Source: MWAR01 sp035388825 (GTDB taxonomy: Bacteria > Muiribacteriota > Ozemobacteria > Ozemobacterales > Ozemobacteraceae). Taken from it: a DNA stretch of 42,077 bases. This document shows, piece by piece, positions 32,623-41,464 of the stretch; position 1 is the stretch's first letter; every line of letters starts with the position of its first letter. Where the stretch lies: contig DAOOQQ010000038.1 of assembly GCA_035388825.1 (NCBI GenBank), positions 1 to 42,077 of the forward strand, given 5' to 3'. The notes under the pieces are model-generated. The model saw only the letters and a program-made list of their open reading frames with translations. It had not been told where the DNA came from and made no database searches. A program made the translations under genes and the position numbers.

Positions 32623-34809
32623 CCGCCGCTCCGGATACGCCTCGCGGAGCAGGTCGGCGAGAACGGTGAACCGCGCCTGGACCTTGTCGTTGCGCACGGC
32701 GATCCAGAGGGCACGCTTGTTCCCCATCAAAACCAGGGTCTTTCGGGCACGCGTCATGCCGGTGTACAGGAGATTGCGCTGGAGCATGACGTAGTGCTGG
32801 GTCGAGGCGACCAGCACCACGGCCGGGTATTCGCTGCCCTGGGACTTGTGGACCGTGATCGCGTAGGCGTGTGACAGGTCGAGCAGGTCGGCCGGCTGGT
32901 AGACGCGCTCCCCCTGCGGAAACTCGACGACCAGCTCCTGGTCCTCGGTCTCGATGCCGCGCACGATGCCGATGTCGCCGTTGAACACGTCGAGATCATA
33001 GTTGTTCTTCTGCTGGATCACTTTGTCGCCGACCCGGAACACCCGATGCATGTGCGTCAGCTCGGCCTTTTCAGGGGAAGGCGGGTTCAGTGTCTCCTGC
33101 AGCACGCGGTTGAGGTTCGCCGCGCCCAGCGTTCCGCGGTTCATCGGCGTCAGCACCTGGATCTCCTCGATCGGGTGGTAGTGACACCGCTTCGGCAGGC
33201 TGTTTCCGACGACATTTTTCAGCAGGGGAAGCGCCTTTTCCGGCTCCCCGGCTTCGAGGAAGTAACAGTCGGTGCGGGTCTTCCCGTCGGGCGCGAGCAG
33301 GATCGGCATTTCCCCGCCGTGCACCCGATAGGCGTTGCGGATGATCAGCGACTCCTCGGCCTGCCGGAACACCGTCGCCAGCCGGATGACGGGCACGACG
33401 CCGGATTCGATCACCTGGCGCAGCAGCAGGCCGGGGCCGACCGACGGCAACTGATCGGCATCTCCGACGAGAATGAAGGCGGCCTTCGGCGGCACGGCCC
33501 GGAGCAGGGCATGAAAGAGGCTCATGTCGATCATCGAGGCTTCGTCGACGACGAGCGTGTCGCAGGGAAGCGGCTTTTCCTGGTTGTACCGGAATCCGCC
33601 CTCCTGCGGCGAGAACTCGAGCAGCCGATGGATCGTTTTCGCCTCGTGGCCGCTCACTTCGGCCAGCCGCTTCGCCGCGCGGCCCGTCGGGCTGGCGAGC
33701 TGGACGCGCCGGCCCAGGCGCAAATGCGCCTCGACGAGGGTGCGAAGCGTCGTCGTCTTGCCGGTGCCGGGGCCGCCCGTAATGACCAGAAACCGCTCCC
33801 GGAGCGATGTTTCGACGGCAAGCGCCTGGATCTCGGTGAGCGTGATACCGGCCTGCGTCGTCGCGGCATCGAGGGCGTCGAGGATGGTCTGCCGGTCCGT
33901 CGTGGCGGGCTTGCGGAGGAACGGGGCCAGCCGCTCGACGACGCCCGACTCGTCGCGCCAGGCGAAGGTGAGATAGACACAGGACGTGCCGTGATGGTCA
34001 CGCACCACGATGCGCCGCCCGGCCTCCTGAGCCGCGATCGCATCCTCGATGGCCTTCGGCGCCTCGACCTGGAGAATCTCGATGCTGCGCCGGACCAGCT
34101 CCTCGCGCGGCAAAAAGAGATGGCCCTCGTCGAGCGCGGCGTTCAGGACGAACAGCAGCCCCGCCTCGAGCCGACGCGGGTCGGCTCCCGTGATGTTGAA
34201 CTCGGCCGCGATCTTGTCGGCCGTCTTGAAGCCGATGCCCCGGATTTCATAGGCCAGCATATACGGATTCGCGGAAACCTTCGCGATCGCGTCCTGGCCG
34301 AGATTCTTGAAGATGCGAACGGCGTAGGCGGTCGAGATCCCGTGCCCCTGCAGGAAGATCATGACGTCCTGAATCGCCTTCTGCTGGCGCCACCCCTCGA
34401 TGATCCGCGCGCTGCGCACGGGGCCGATCCCTTCGCACTCGGCAAGCCGGTCGGGCTGGCTCTCGATCACGTCGAGCGTCTCTTTCCCGAAGACGGCCAC
34501 CAGGCGCTTGGCGGTGACCGGGCCGACCCCCTTGATCAGGCCCGAACCGAGATACTTCTCGATACCCCGAACCGTTGCGGGCTTGAGGGTTGTATAGCGA
34601 AAGGCATGGAACTGCGGCCCGAACTGAGGGTGGCAGGTCCAGGTGCCGTACACCCGCAACTCCTCGCCGGGATTGACGGCGGAAAAGCTGCCGACCACCG
34701 TCACCCCTTCGGGGTGGCTGCGCGAGCTCGTCCGCAGCACGGAATACCCGTTCTGGGGGTTGGTGTAGGTGATCCGTTCGACGATGACCGTCAGGCACTC
34801 GTGTTCCAC
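32575..34809 (-). CDS. recD2: RecD2-type 5'-3' DNA helicase
   Basis: I chose the GTG at 34809 (MEHECLTVIVERITYTNPQNG): the family normally starts just before this motif, and 744 residues is the usual RecD2 length. The open frame continues upstream without family similarity. Helix-hairpin-helix repeats (GLIKGVGPVTAKRLVAVFG, ECEGIGPVRSARIIEGW) precede Walker A TGGPGTGKTTT (about 341-351), VDEASMIDMSL, GDADQLPSVGPG and the C-terminal AYAITVHKSQGSEYPAVVL. RecD2 unwinds DNA in repair, without RecBC partners. A -10 element lies six bases before the GTG, predicting leaderless initiation. Confidence 0.94.
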   Translation of the reverse strand: MEHECLTVIVERITYTNPQNGYSVLRTSSRSHPEGVTVVGSFSAVNPGEELRVYGTWTCHPQFGPQFHAFRYTTLKPATVRGIEKYLGSGLIKGVGPVTAKRLVAVFGKETLDVIESQPDRLAECEGIGPVRSARIIEGWRQQKAIQDVMIFLQGHGISTAYAVRIFKNLGQDAIAKVSANPYMLAYEIRGIGFKTADKIAAEFNITGADPRRLEAGLLFVLNAALDEGHLFLPREELVRRSIEILQVEAPKAIEDAIAAQEAGRRIVVRDHHGTSCVYLTFAWRDESGVVERLAPFLRKPATTDRQTILDALDAATTQAGITLTEIQALAVETSLRERFLVITGGPGTGKTTTLRTLVEAHLRLGRRVQLASPTGRAAKRLAEVSGHEAKTIHRLLEFSPQEGGFRYNQEKPLPCDTLVVDEASMIDMSLFHALLRAVPPKAAFILVGDADQLPSVGPGLLLRQVIESGVVPVIRLATVFRQAEESLIIRNAYRVHGGEMPILLAPDGKTRTDCYFLEAGEPEKALPLLKNVVGNSLPKRCHYHPIEEIQVLTPMNRGTLGAANLNRVLQETLNPPSPEKAELTHMHRVFRVGDKVIQQKNNYDLDVFNGDIGIVRGIETEDQELVVEFPQGERVYQPADLLDLSHAYAITVHKSQGSEYPAVVLVASTQHYVMLQRNLLYTGMTRARKTLVLMGNKRALWIAVRNDKVQARFTVLADLLREAYPERRSDEREGQDREDPEQA

Positions 34810-34815
34810 CCGGCC

Positions 34816-34824
34816 ATCATAGCA
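34816..34824 (-). promoter_or_regulatory. Extended -10 promoter element of recD2, leaderless
   Basis: On the minus strand TGCTATGAT (extended -10, TATGAT at 34821-34816) is followed by six bases and the GTG start. The predicted transcription start falls on the first base of the start codon. The candidate -35 (TTTCAC, 17-base spacer) is weak. Confidence 0.5.
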
Positions 34825-34936
34825 GAGGACGGGCGCCTGTGAAACTCTCCGGCGCGGCTTCCGCTTCCGACGCGTGTGGTGTCTCGGTCTCCCGATGGTA
34901 TAGACTGGTAGCATCACCCCCCGAAAGGAACCCATC

Positions 34937-36217
34937 GTGACCGGGATCGATCTCTTGCTGTTCTGTCTGTTGCTCGCCTGCTCGGCCTTTTTCTCGGGCA
35001 CCGAAACGGCCCTGACCGCCGTTTCGGAAGGGCGTCTGCTGAGCCTCGCCGATGCCGGCAACCATCGGGCCAGAGTCGCGCTCGAATTGATCCGCAACCG
35101 GGGGCGCACGATCGGCGGCATGCTGGTCGGGAACAACATCGTCAACACCCTGCTGGCGGTGTTCGCCACCAACCTGTTCGACAACCTGATCCCGGCCGGC
35201 TCGGCGCCGGCCTGGGTTGCCCCCGCGCTCGCGTCGGTGCTCTCGATCGTCTTTCTGCTGATCGGCGGGGAGGTCGTTCCGAAAAACCTCGGCCTCGCTT
35301 TCCAGAACACCTGGGTTCTGTGGGCGGCCGTCCCCTGCAGGTGGTTTCTCACCCTCATCAGCCCGGCCGTCTGGATCCTCAATGTCCTCAACAGAGGGCT
35401 GCTGGGCCTGCTCGGGAAGGGGCAGGCCCAGGCGGAACGCACGATCGACGATCTTCTCGCCATGATCAAGCTCAGCCAGAAAGTCGGCCTGATCGACCCC
35501 ATGGAACTCGATCTGGTGCGCAAGGCGCTTGTTCTGAACGAAAAAACGGCGCGCGAGATCATGACGCCGCGCTCGGCGATCTGCGCGGTTCCGGACACGG
35601 CCAGTCTCGACGAAATCCGCGAGGCGTTCGATCGCGAGCAGTACAGCCGTCTGCCGGTGTTCCACGGTCATCTCGACCAGGTGACCGGCGTGCTGCACGT
35701 GAAGGAGCTCCCGCCCCAATGCAGCAACGCGGAGTTCGACCTGAAAAAGCACCTGCGGCCGCCCCTGATCTACCCCGAAACCCTCGTCATCGGCAGGATT
35801 CTCGAGGGGATGCGCCAGAGCAAGAATCATCTGGCGGTGCTCGTCGACGAGTTCGGCTCCACCTCCGGCCTGATCTCGCTCGAAGACATCGTCGAACAGA
35901 TTTTCGGCGACATCAGCGACGAGTTCGACCAGGCCTCGGCCCCACGCATCCAATGGCTCTCATCCGACCGTTTCGAGGTGGAGGGCCGCACATCGATCAC
36001 CGAAATCCAGGCACACCTGGCAGCGCGCAACCTGCCGCTTCTTCCCGAGAAAGCCGTCGCCGGCGTGGTCTCCATCGCCGGACTCATGCAGAAGGAACTG
36101 GGCGCGGTTCCCGCCCCGGGCGCCGCAACGATGATCGGCACCTACCGGTTCCGCGTGAACCGGGTCAGGGAACGGGAAATCGTTTCTCTCAAGGTCACAC
36201 GCATGACCGGCACTTGA
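34937..36217 (+). CDS. CNNM/CorC-family (hemolysin-like) divalent-cation transporter
   Basis: GTG start with AAAGGA upstream; product 426 residues. The N-terminal CNNM (DUF21) domain has about four membrane helices and the motifs FFSGTETALTA and GNNIVNTLLA. Two CBS domains follow (about 200-320; MTPRSAI, EFGSTSGLISLEDIVEQIFG), then a C-terminal CorC_HlyC domain (about 335-420). Family members export or regulate magnesium or cobalt; the old name hemolysin C is misleading. A possible -10 TATAGA lies at 34899-34904. Confidence 0.93.
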   Translation: MTGIDLLLFCLLLACSAFFSGTETALTAVSEGRLLSLADAGNHRARVALELIRNRGRTIGGMLVGNNIVNTLLAVFATNLFDNLIPAGSAPAWVAPALASVLSIVFLLIGGEVVPKNLGLAFQNTWVLWAAVPCRWFLTLISPAVWILNVLNRGLLGLLGKGQAQAERTIDDLLAMIKLSQKVGLIDPMELDLVRKALVLNEKTAREIMTPRSAICAVPDTASLDEIREAFDREQYSRLPVFHGHLDQVTGVLHVKELPPQCSNAEFDLKKHLRPPLIYPETLVIGRILEGMRQSKNHLAVLVDEFGSTSGLISLEDIVEQIFGDISDEFDQASAPRIQWLSSDRFEVEGRTSITEIQAHLAARNLPLLPEKAVAGVVSIAGLMQKELGAVPAPGAATMIGTYRFRVNRVREREIVSLKVTRMTGT

Positions 36218-36246
36218 CCCGAAGGGGAGGCCCCGGGAGCTTTCCG

Positions 36247-36275
36247 TTGACAGGCGAAGCCGCGGATGATAGGCT
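36247..36275 (+). promoter_or_regulatory. Sigma-70 promoter with near-leaderless start
   Basis: Consensus TTGACA (36247-36252), 17-base spacer, TAGGCT (36270-36275), then nine bases to the ATG at 36285. The mRNA leader would be only about 2-3 bases, and no ribosome site is present. Confidence 0.6.
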
Positions 36276-36284
36276 GAAACCCGC

Positions 36285-39017
36285 ATGAGATCGTCATTTG
36301 CATCGTTGGTGCACCGTTTTGCCACACCGGCCGCCGCCGCGGTGCTGTTCCTCCTGTCCTGGATCTGGCTCGCCGTCTCCCTCCCCTCGAACGGGGAGAC
36401 GCCGAATTTCGACATCGTTTTTTCCCCGCCTTCCCGGCTGGCCCCTGGCGACACCCCGGAAATAGCGTTGTATGCGGTTCGGCGCACGCCTCCCGTCCCC
36501 GTCACCGGCCTCGGTCTCGAACTGTGGGTTCGCCCGGCAGGCCACCGGGAGGCGAAGCCGCAACGCTTCTCCACGACGGAAAAACGGCCCGGCCAGTATG
36601 TCGCATCGGTGAAACTCCCCGAGACGCTGAACGACGATCCCCTCGAAATCGCCGTGTACCGCTCGGCCGAATGCAGACAACCGATCGCGGTGTTCCCGGT
36701 CACCGTTTCGCGGCCCGTCGCCGTTGCGGCCGTCCCGCCCGCGCGCCACGTGAGGGCCGGCGGCTCCGGGGCCTTCAGGCTTGCCGCCATCGATCCCGTC
36801 ACGACGCAGGGGTTGCCGCGCGTGCCCATCCGCTGCCGCATCACGACACCGGACGGGTTCCGCACCACGAGCCGCCCCGTTTTCACGAGCTTCGACGGCA
36901 CGACGGAGTTCCCCTTCCGCCTGCACCGTCACAGCCCCCCCGGCGAGTATCTGTTCGAGTTTTCGAGCGGCCGTCGGTCGCTCCTCTTCCGTCTCCCCGT
37001 CTCCCCAGCGCTGCCTGGCGTCGCAGCTCTTCGGGAACTGGCCGCGAATCTTGGCCCGGCCCTTCCGGTGCCCGTTCGCGCCCTGCTTCGTGCCACCGTG
37101 CCTTCGAGCGTCGCCGCCGAGGCCTGGCGTCTGCGCCTTCCCCGGCAACCCCGGTCGGCTTTGCGCTGGGTGCGGGTGAAAGGCAGAACGATCCGGGCCG
37201 GGTTCGCGATCGAGGGGCACCGCATGGGCGTCATCGAGGTCTGGATGCGTGACCGGCTTCTCCACTCGACGTTGTGCACGCGGGCAACGGGAACCGTCGA
37301 GATCACGTTCAACAACCCCCTGCCCCGCACGACCCCTCTGAAAGTCCGGTTGTGGCAAAAAAAGCGGCGCCAGGTCTGGTCGGATGAGACCGTGATCGCC
37401 CCCGCCGCGCTCACGGATCCCGCCGCCGCACGGTTCCGCGATCTCGCGGAGCGCTGCCTTCCCGCCCCCGAGCCCGTGCTGTCGAGGCTCTTCACCCCTC
37501 TTTCCCCTCCCGTGCTGATCGGTGGCGCCACTCCCCCGCCCGGTCGGCTCGCCCAGGTTCTTCTCCTTCTCGGGGAAACCAGCCTTCTCTGCCTTCCCTG
37601 GGCATTCCTGATCTGCCTCCTCCTTCCTCTCGCAGGTCGCTTCCTGCGCGACCAGGACCGGGCAGTTTGCATCCAGGCATCCCGCCTCTTCCTGCCCGTG
37701 ACGGCCGCCTTGCTCCTCGTATTCTTCGGGGTTCTCCGACACCCCTCGCTGTTCCTGGAAGCCCCCGCACCCTGGATCTGGCTCGCCCTGCTTGCCGGGG
37801 CCGGCGCCGCCCTCGCCAACGCGCCCCATCACAGTCTCGCCGACGATTTCCGCCGTTTCGTGGTGATCCTTCAGATGCCCGTCGCCGCGCTGGTCCTCCA
37901 GAGCCTCGCCGGCACCTGTCTCATACCGGACCAGTCCATCGTCAACCTGGTCGTTCTGGCCATTCTGGCAGCCGTCATGACGGGTATCACCCTGCACCGG
38001 CTCGGCCACCTCGCCACCGCCCTCCAACCGGCAGACATGCTCGTGGCTTCGCCATCGGCCGCGATCCAGCGGGCAATGGATCTTCTGACCGGCTACGGCT
38101 GGAAATCCGCCGTCGCCGCACCGGTCCTGCTGGCCCTGCTGTTCTTCGGCATTCTGAAGCTGCACACGCACCTCACCCCGCCGGGCTCCCGCTTGGCCGA
38201 AGACCGCTCCCAACGCACCTGGAAGCCAAAAAATCCCCTCCCCACCCGCGGAAACAACCTGCAGTTCGTTCCGGTCCGACCGGCGTCTGATATCAGCGCA
38301 GTCACAGAGCCGGGCTCCGAGCTTTTCCAGATCGACCAGCCGAGGGGCATCCGCTCCCGGTTCCTCCTCCTGAGAGGCGGGCAAGCCTGGTCAGGCCGGA
38401 AGATCCAACGCATCACCGTCTTCACCGGGCATCGCGAGTTCCTCGACCAGTGGATCGCATCGCTCCGCACCCTCCGCACCTCCCTTTGGACGATCTGCCT
38501 CGAACTGGGCGCGCGCGCAGTGCGGTTCCGCCACCTGGAGCCCGTCGCCCGGCCGGCCGAGCGCACCCGTATCGAGGCCTGCCTCGTCGTCCTCGGCCAC
38601 ATGCTGTCCCGTGAGGTCCAGATGGGGAAAACCCTCACCCGGACCCGCCGGGATCTCCTGCTCGACACGCTGAAGGCACTCGGTTCCTGTATCGCCATCG
38701 ACCCGGCGTTGCGCCAGGCCGTCCTTGCCCTTCCGGTCGTGCCCGCCTCCCTCGACGAACAGGATCCGGTCCACGGCCTTCCGGAGCACGCCCTTGCCTC
38801 CTCCCCCGCACGGCTCCTCGACGCCGTCGCTCCGGCCCTCCGGCCGGGGGGCTCGCTTCTGATCGAATCGGATACGGGAAGCCGGGTCTCGTTCCCGGTC
38901 CGCCAGGACACACTGACACTCACCCGGGGTTCCTCATTCCGGGAGGATTTCGAGATCACACGCCTCGAAGCAGGCCGCGACATGCCCCTCCTGCTCGAAC
39001 TCGCGTTCACTCCCTGA
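36285..39017 (+). CDS. Large membrane protein of unknown function
   Basis: Product 910 residues. A hydrophobic N-terminal segment (about 13-33, AAAVLFLLSWIWLAV) could be a signal or anchor. Residues about 40-240 look beta-rich, with Pro-rich strands such as PPSRLAPGDTPEIALYAVRR and HSPPGEYLFEFSSGRRS, reminiscent of Ig or macroglobulin-like domains. A block of about six membrane helices lies at about 420-625 (nt 37540-38160), followed by a soluble C-terminal half rich in Arg. I do not recognise a family and see no catalytic motif. The long C-terminal region might interact with a partner. The gene starts after a consensus promoter that gives almost no leader. Confidence 0.8.
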   Translation: MRSSFASLVHRFATPAAAAVLFLLSWIWLAVSLPSNGETPNFDIVFSPPSRLAPGDTPEIALYAVRRTPPVPVTGLGLELWVRPAGHREAKPQRFSTTEKRPGQYVASVKLPETLNDDPLEIAVYRSAECRQPIAVFPVTVSRPVAVAAVPPARHVRAGGSGAFRLAAIDPVTTQGLPRVPIRCRITTPDGFRTTSRPVFTSFDGTTEFPFRLHRHSPPGEYLFEFSSGRRSLLFRLPVSPALPGVAALRELAANLGPALPVPVRALLRATVPSSVAAEAWRLRLPRQPRSALRWVRVKGRTIRAGFAIEGHRMGVIEVWMRDRLLHSTLCTRATGTVEITFNNPLPRTTPLKVRLWQKKRRQVWSDETVIAPAALTDPAAARFRDLAERCLPAPEPVLSRLFTPLSPPVLIGGATPPPGRLAQVLLLLGETSLLCLPWAFLICLLLPLAGRFLRDQDRAVCIQASRLFLPVTAALLLVFFGVLRHPSLFLEAPAPWIWLALLAGAGAALANAPHHSLADDFRRFVVILQMPVAALVLQSLAGTCLIPDQSIVNLVVLAILAAVMTGITLHRLGHLATALQPADMLVASPSAAIQRAMDLLTGYGWKSAVAAPVLLALLFFGILKLHTHLTPPGSRLAEDRSQRTWKPKNPLPTRGNNLQFVPVRPASDISAVTEPGSELFQIDQPRGIRSRFLLLRGGQAWSGRKIQRITVFTGHREFLDQWIASLRTLRTSLWTICLELGARAVRFRHLEPVARPAERTRIEACLVVLGHMLSREVQMGKTLTRTRRDLLLDTLKALGSCIAIDPALRQAVLALPVVPASLDEQDPVHGLPEHALASSPARLLDAVAPALRPGGSLLIESDTGSRVSFPVRQDTLTLTRGSSFREDFEITRLEAGRDMPLLLELAFTP

Positions 39018-39101
39018 TCCCCCTTTTTCCGGGCCACCACGGCAATCGATCCACAGATGCCGCAAATCGGCCGCCCCTGGTTCACGAGGGCTGGAATGCG
39101 G

Positions 39102-39107
39102 TATACT
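39102..39107 (+). promoter_or_regulatory. Candidate -10 element of the moeA operon
   Basis: TATACT lies 28 bases before the moeA ATG in a 118-base gap. The -35 match is weak (GGTTCA at 39079-39084 with 17 bases, or TTCACG at 39081-39086 with 15). No terminator hairpin for the preceding gene is evident in the gap. Confidence 0.35.
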
Positions 39108-39135
39108 TGGGAAAATTCACCTCAGAGCAGAACCG

Positions 39136-40368
39136 ATGCCGACGCTCCCGCTGCACACCTTCGAAACCACACGAGACCTCATCATGGCCGCCGCGGCAAC
39201 CCATGCGATGCCGCCCGAGTCCATTCCTCTCGACCAGGCTCTCGGCCGCATTCTCGCTGCCGATCTGTCGGCTTCCGAAGACCTTCCGATGGCCGACAAC
39301 TCGGCCATGGACGGCTACTGCCTCCGGCATGCCGACGCCGCCGGGGCCCGCCCCGACGCCCCCGTCACCCTGCCTCTCGTAGCCGGCATCGACGCGGGCC
39401 ATCCGCTCGAAACGCTTCCCGAGGGCCACGCCGCGTATATCGCCACGGGCGGTATGATTCCGGCTGGGGCCGACGTGGTCCTGAAGATCGAGGACGCCAC
39501 CCTGACCCCCGATACGGGAAATCTTGTCGTGAAAAGTCTCCCTCCCGTCGGCACCTTCATTCGCCGCCGGGGCCGTGACCGGCGCCGGGGCGATCTGGTC
39601 CTGTCCCGGGGCGAGCCGCTCACCCCGTTCGCCCTCGGCGTGGCCGCCTCGCTCGGCCGGATGGCCGTCGAGGTCGCCCGTCGGCCCCGGGTCTGCATCC
39701 TGACCTCGGGTGACGAAGTCGTGATGCCGTTCGAAACGCCGAAACCCTGGCAGGTTCGCAACTCCAACGCAACGATCCTGCAGGCGTTCGTCCGAAGCGC
39801 CGGCGGGGAGCCGCTCGATCTGGGCATCGTCCGGGACGATCCGGAAGCCGCCATCGCGGCTCTCGGGGAAGCCGCGCGTCTCGGCGACGTGATCGTCACC
39901 TCGGGAGGCATCTCGATGGGCCGGTGCGACCCGTTCGTCACGGCCCTCGAACGCATGAACGCGCCTCTCGACGTGCGGGGGGTGCTGATGAAGCCCGGCA
40001 AACCCCTCACGTTCGGTCGCATCCACGGCAAGCCGTATTTCGGCCTTCCCGGCAACCAGGCCTCCTCCGCCGTCACGGCCGAACTGTTCCTCCGCCCGTT
40101 CCTCGCGCGCCTGTGCGGCAGCCTGCGGCCCGATCACCGGCTCGCGATGCTGCCCCTCACCCGCGAACTGCAGAACCGCACGGGCCGCGACGATTTTCTG
40201 CGCGCCCGCCTGGTGTCGACCGCAACCGGTCCGGCGGCCGAGCCGCTCGGGCACCAGGATTCCCATCTTCTCTCCTCGCTGCTGGGCGCCGATCTGCTGG
40301 CCCGGCACCCCGTCGACAGGCCCCTGCTCGCCGCCGGCGACCTTGTCGAATGTCGTTTCATCGGATGA
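39136..40368 (+). CDS. moeA: Molybdopterin molybdenumtransferase MoeA
   Basis: Product 410 residues, the standard MoeA length. Landmarks: PLDQALGRILAADLSA and DNSAMDGYCLR in the N-terminal part, ATGGMIPAGADVV, the MPT-binding core TSGDEVV (about 192) and SNA, then TSGGISMG (about 255-262), and KPGKPLTFGRIHGKPYFGLPGNQ split across domains. It inserts molybdate into adenylated molybdopterin to make the molybdenum cofactor. No other Moco genes or molybdoenzymes are in the window. A DUF1786 gene follows ten bases later and is probably co-transcribed. Confidence 0.95.
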   Translation: MPTLPLHTFETTRDLIMAAAATHAMPPESIPLDQALGRILAADLSASEDLPMADNSAMDGYCLRHADAAGARPDAPVTLPLVAGIDAGHPLETLPEGHAAYIATGGMIPAGADVVLKIEDATLTPDTGNLVVKSLPPVGTFIRRRGRDRRRGDLVLSRGEPLTPFALGVAASLGRMAVEVARRPRVCILTSGDEVVMPFETPKPWQVRNSNATILQAFVRSAGGEPLDLGIVRDDPEAAIAALGEAARLGDVIVTSGGISMGRCDPFVTALERMNAPLDVRGVLMKPGKPLTFGRIHGKPYFGLPGNQASSAVTAELFLRPFLARLCGSLRPDHRLAMLPLTRELQNRTGRDDFLRARLVSTATGPAAEPLGHQDSHLLSSLLGADLLARHPVDRPLLAAGDLVECRFIG

Positions 40369-40378
40369 GGCTTCACTG

Positions 40379-41464
40379 ATGCTCGCACCGTTCCAGATTC
40401 CCGACACGCTCGCCATGGACATCGGCACCGGCACCAAGGACGTGCTGCACTTCTCCGCCAAACACACCCTCGAGAACAATCTCAAGTTCGTCGTCCCGAC
40501 CCCGGCCCTGGTGATGGCGAACAGCCTCGAGAAACAAGAGAATGATTTATATATCAATGGCTACACCATGGGCGGCGGGTATCTTGCCAAGGTGCTGAAA
40601 CGACACCGGGCATCGGGAAGGCGCGTGGTGATGGAGCGGATGCCGGCGTTCACGATCCGGAACAACCTCGAGGAGGTCGCGGCGGCGGGCATCGAGATCG
40701 TCGACCGCATCGAGAACCCGACCCATCGGTTCGACGAGATCGAACTGCCGCTCTACACCGAGCTTCTCGTACGGTTCGGCATCGACGTTTCCCAGCTCCG
40801 GATCATCGCGATCTCGGCTCAGGACCACGGCTACAACACGAGCGAGGAGTCGTCGCGGCGGAACCGGTTCCGGTATTTCCTCGAGCATCTCGAGGGGGAC
40901 CGCAGCCCGCGCTCCCTCGTCTTCACCGATGCCGACCTGCCCGAGGAGTTCGGCCGGCTCGCCTCCGGCGCCCGGTGCGTGCGCGACTTCGGGAGCAACC
41001 TCCGGGCCGTCCTCGTCGACACCTCCTTCTCGGCGATTCTCGGCTGCGGCATCGACCCGCGGGTCGCGGCGTTGAACGGCCCCGTCCTGTACATCAACTA
41101 CGGAAACGGCCACACGATGGCCTGCATCATGCGGGGCACGCGCATTCTCTCCTTCTTCGAGCACCACACCCGCATTCTCAAGGCAAAACCCGGCGTCATG
41201 GCCGACTACATGAAACGTCTCGCGGAAGGCGCGCTGCCCACCGACGAGGTGTTCGACGACGACGGCAACGGCTGCGTCACGTTCGAGCCCATCCGGTTCC
41301 AGGATCTCGCCGGCATCGTCGTCACGGGCCCCCAGCGCCACCTGATCGAGCAGAGCGGCCTCTGTCCCTTCATCGAGGCCGCCCCCGGCGGCGACATGAT
41401 GATGACGGGGCCGATCGGCCTTCTGCGGGGCATCGAAATGCGTCGGAGCGATCTATGCGCCTGA
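40379..41464 (+). CDS. DUF1786 protein (ASKHA-like; sometimes annotated as PFL-activating)
   Basis: I chose the ATG at 40379, with GGATGAGG upstream; product 361 residues. MDIGTGTKDVLHF near the N-terminus resembles the phosphate-1 loop of ASKHA-fold ATPases, and LYINYGNGHTMACIM resembles phosphate-2. ENNLKFVVPTPALVMA is typical of DUF1786. Databases often call the family putative pyruvate formate-lyase activating enzymes, but no CxxxCxxC radical-SAM motif is present, so that name is doubtful. An AT-rich codon cluster occurs at 40536-40563. It overlaps the next start by ten bases. Confidence 0.82.
   Translation: MLAPFQIPDTLAMDIGTGTKDVLHFSAKHTLENNLKFVVPTPALVMANSLEKQENDLYINGYTMGGGYLAKVLKRHRASGRRVVMERMPAFTIRNNLEEVAAAGIEIVDRIENPTHRFDEIELPLYTELLVRFGIDVSQLRIIAISAQDHGYNTSEESSRRNRFRYFLEHLEGDRSPRSLVFTDADLPEEFGRLASGARCVRDFGSNLRAVLVDTSFSAILGCGIDPRVAALNGPVLYINYGNGHTMACIMRGTRILSFFEHHTRILKAKPGVMADYMKRLAEGALPTDEVFDDDGNGCVTFEPIRFQDLAGIVVTGPQRHLIEQSGLCPFIEAAPGGDMMMTGPIGLLRGIEMRRSDLCA

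Noticed and set aside
34810..35598. Upstream extension of the recD2 frame
   Set aside because: It runs antisense into the CNNM/CorC gene and shows no RecD2 similarity; the GTG at 34809 gives normal length.
40379..41464. Annotation as pyruvate formate-lyase activating enzyme
   Set aside because: No radical-SAM cysteine motif is present; the visible motifs are those of DUF1786 with ASKHA-like loops.
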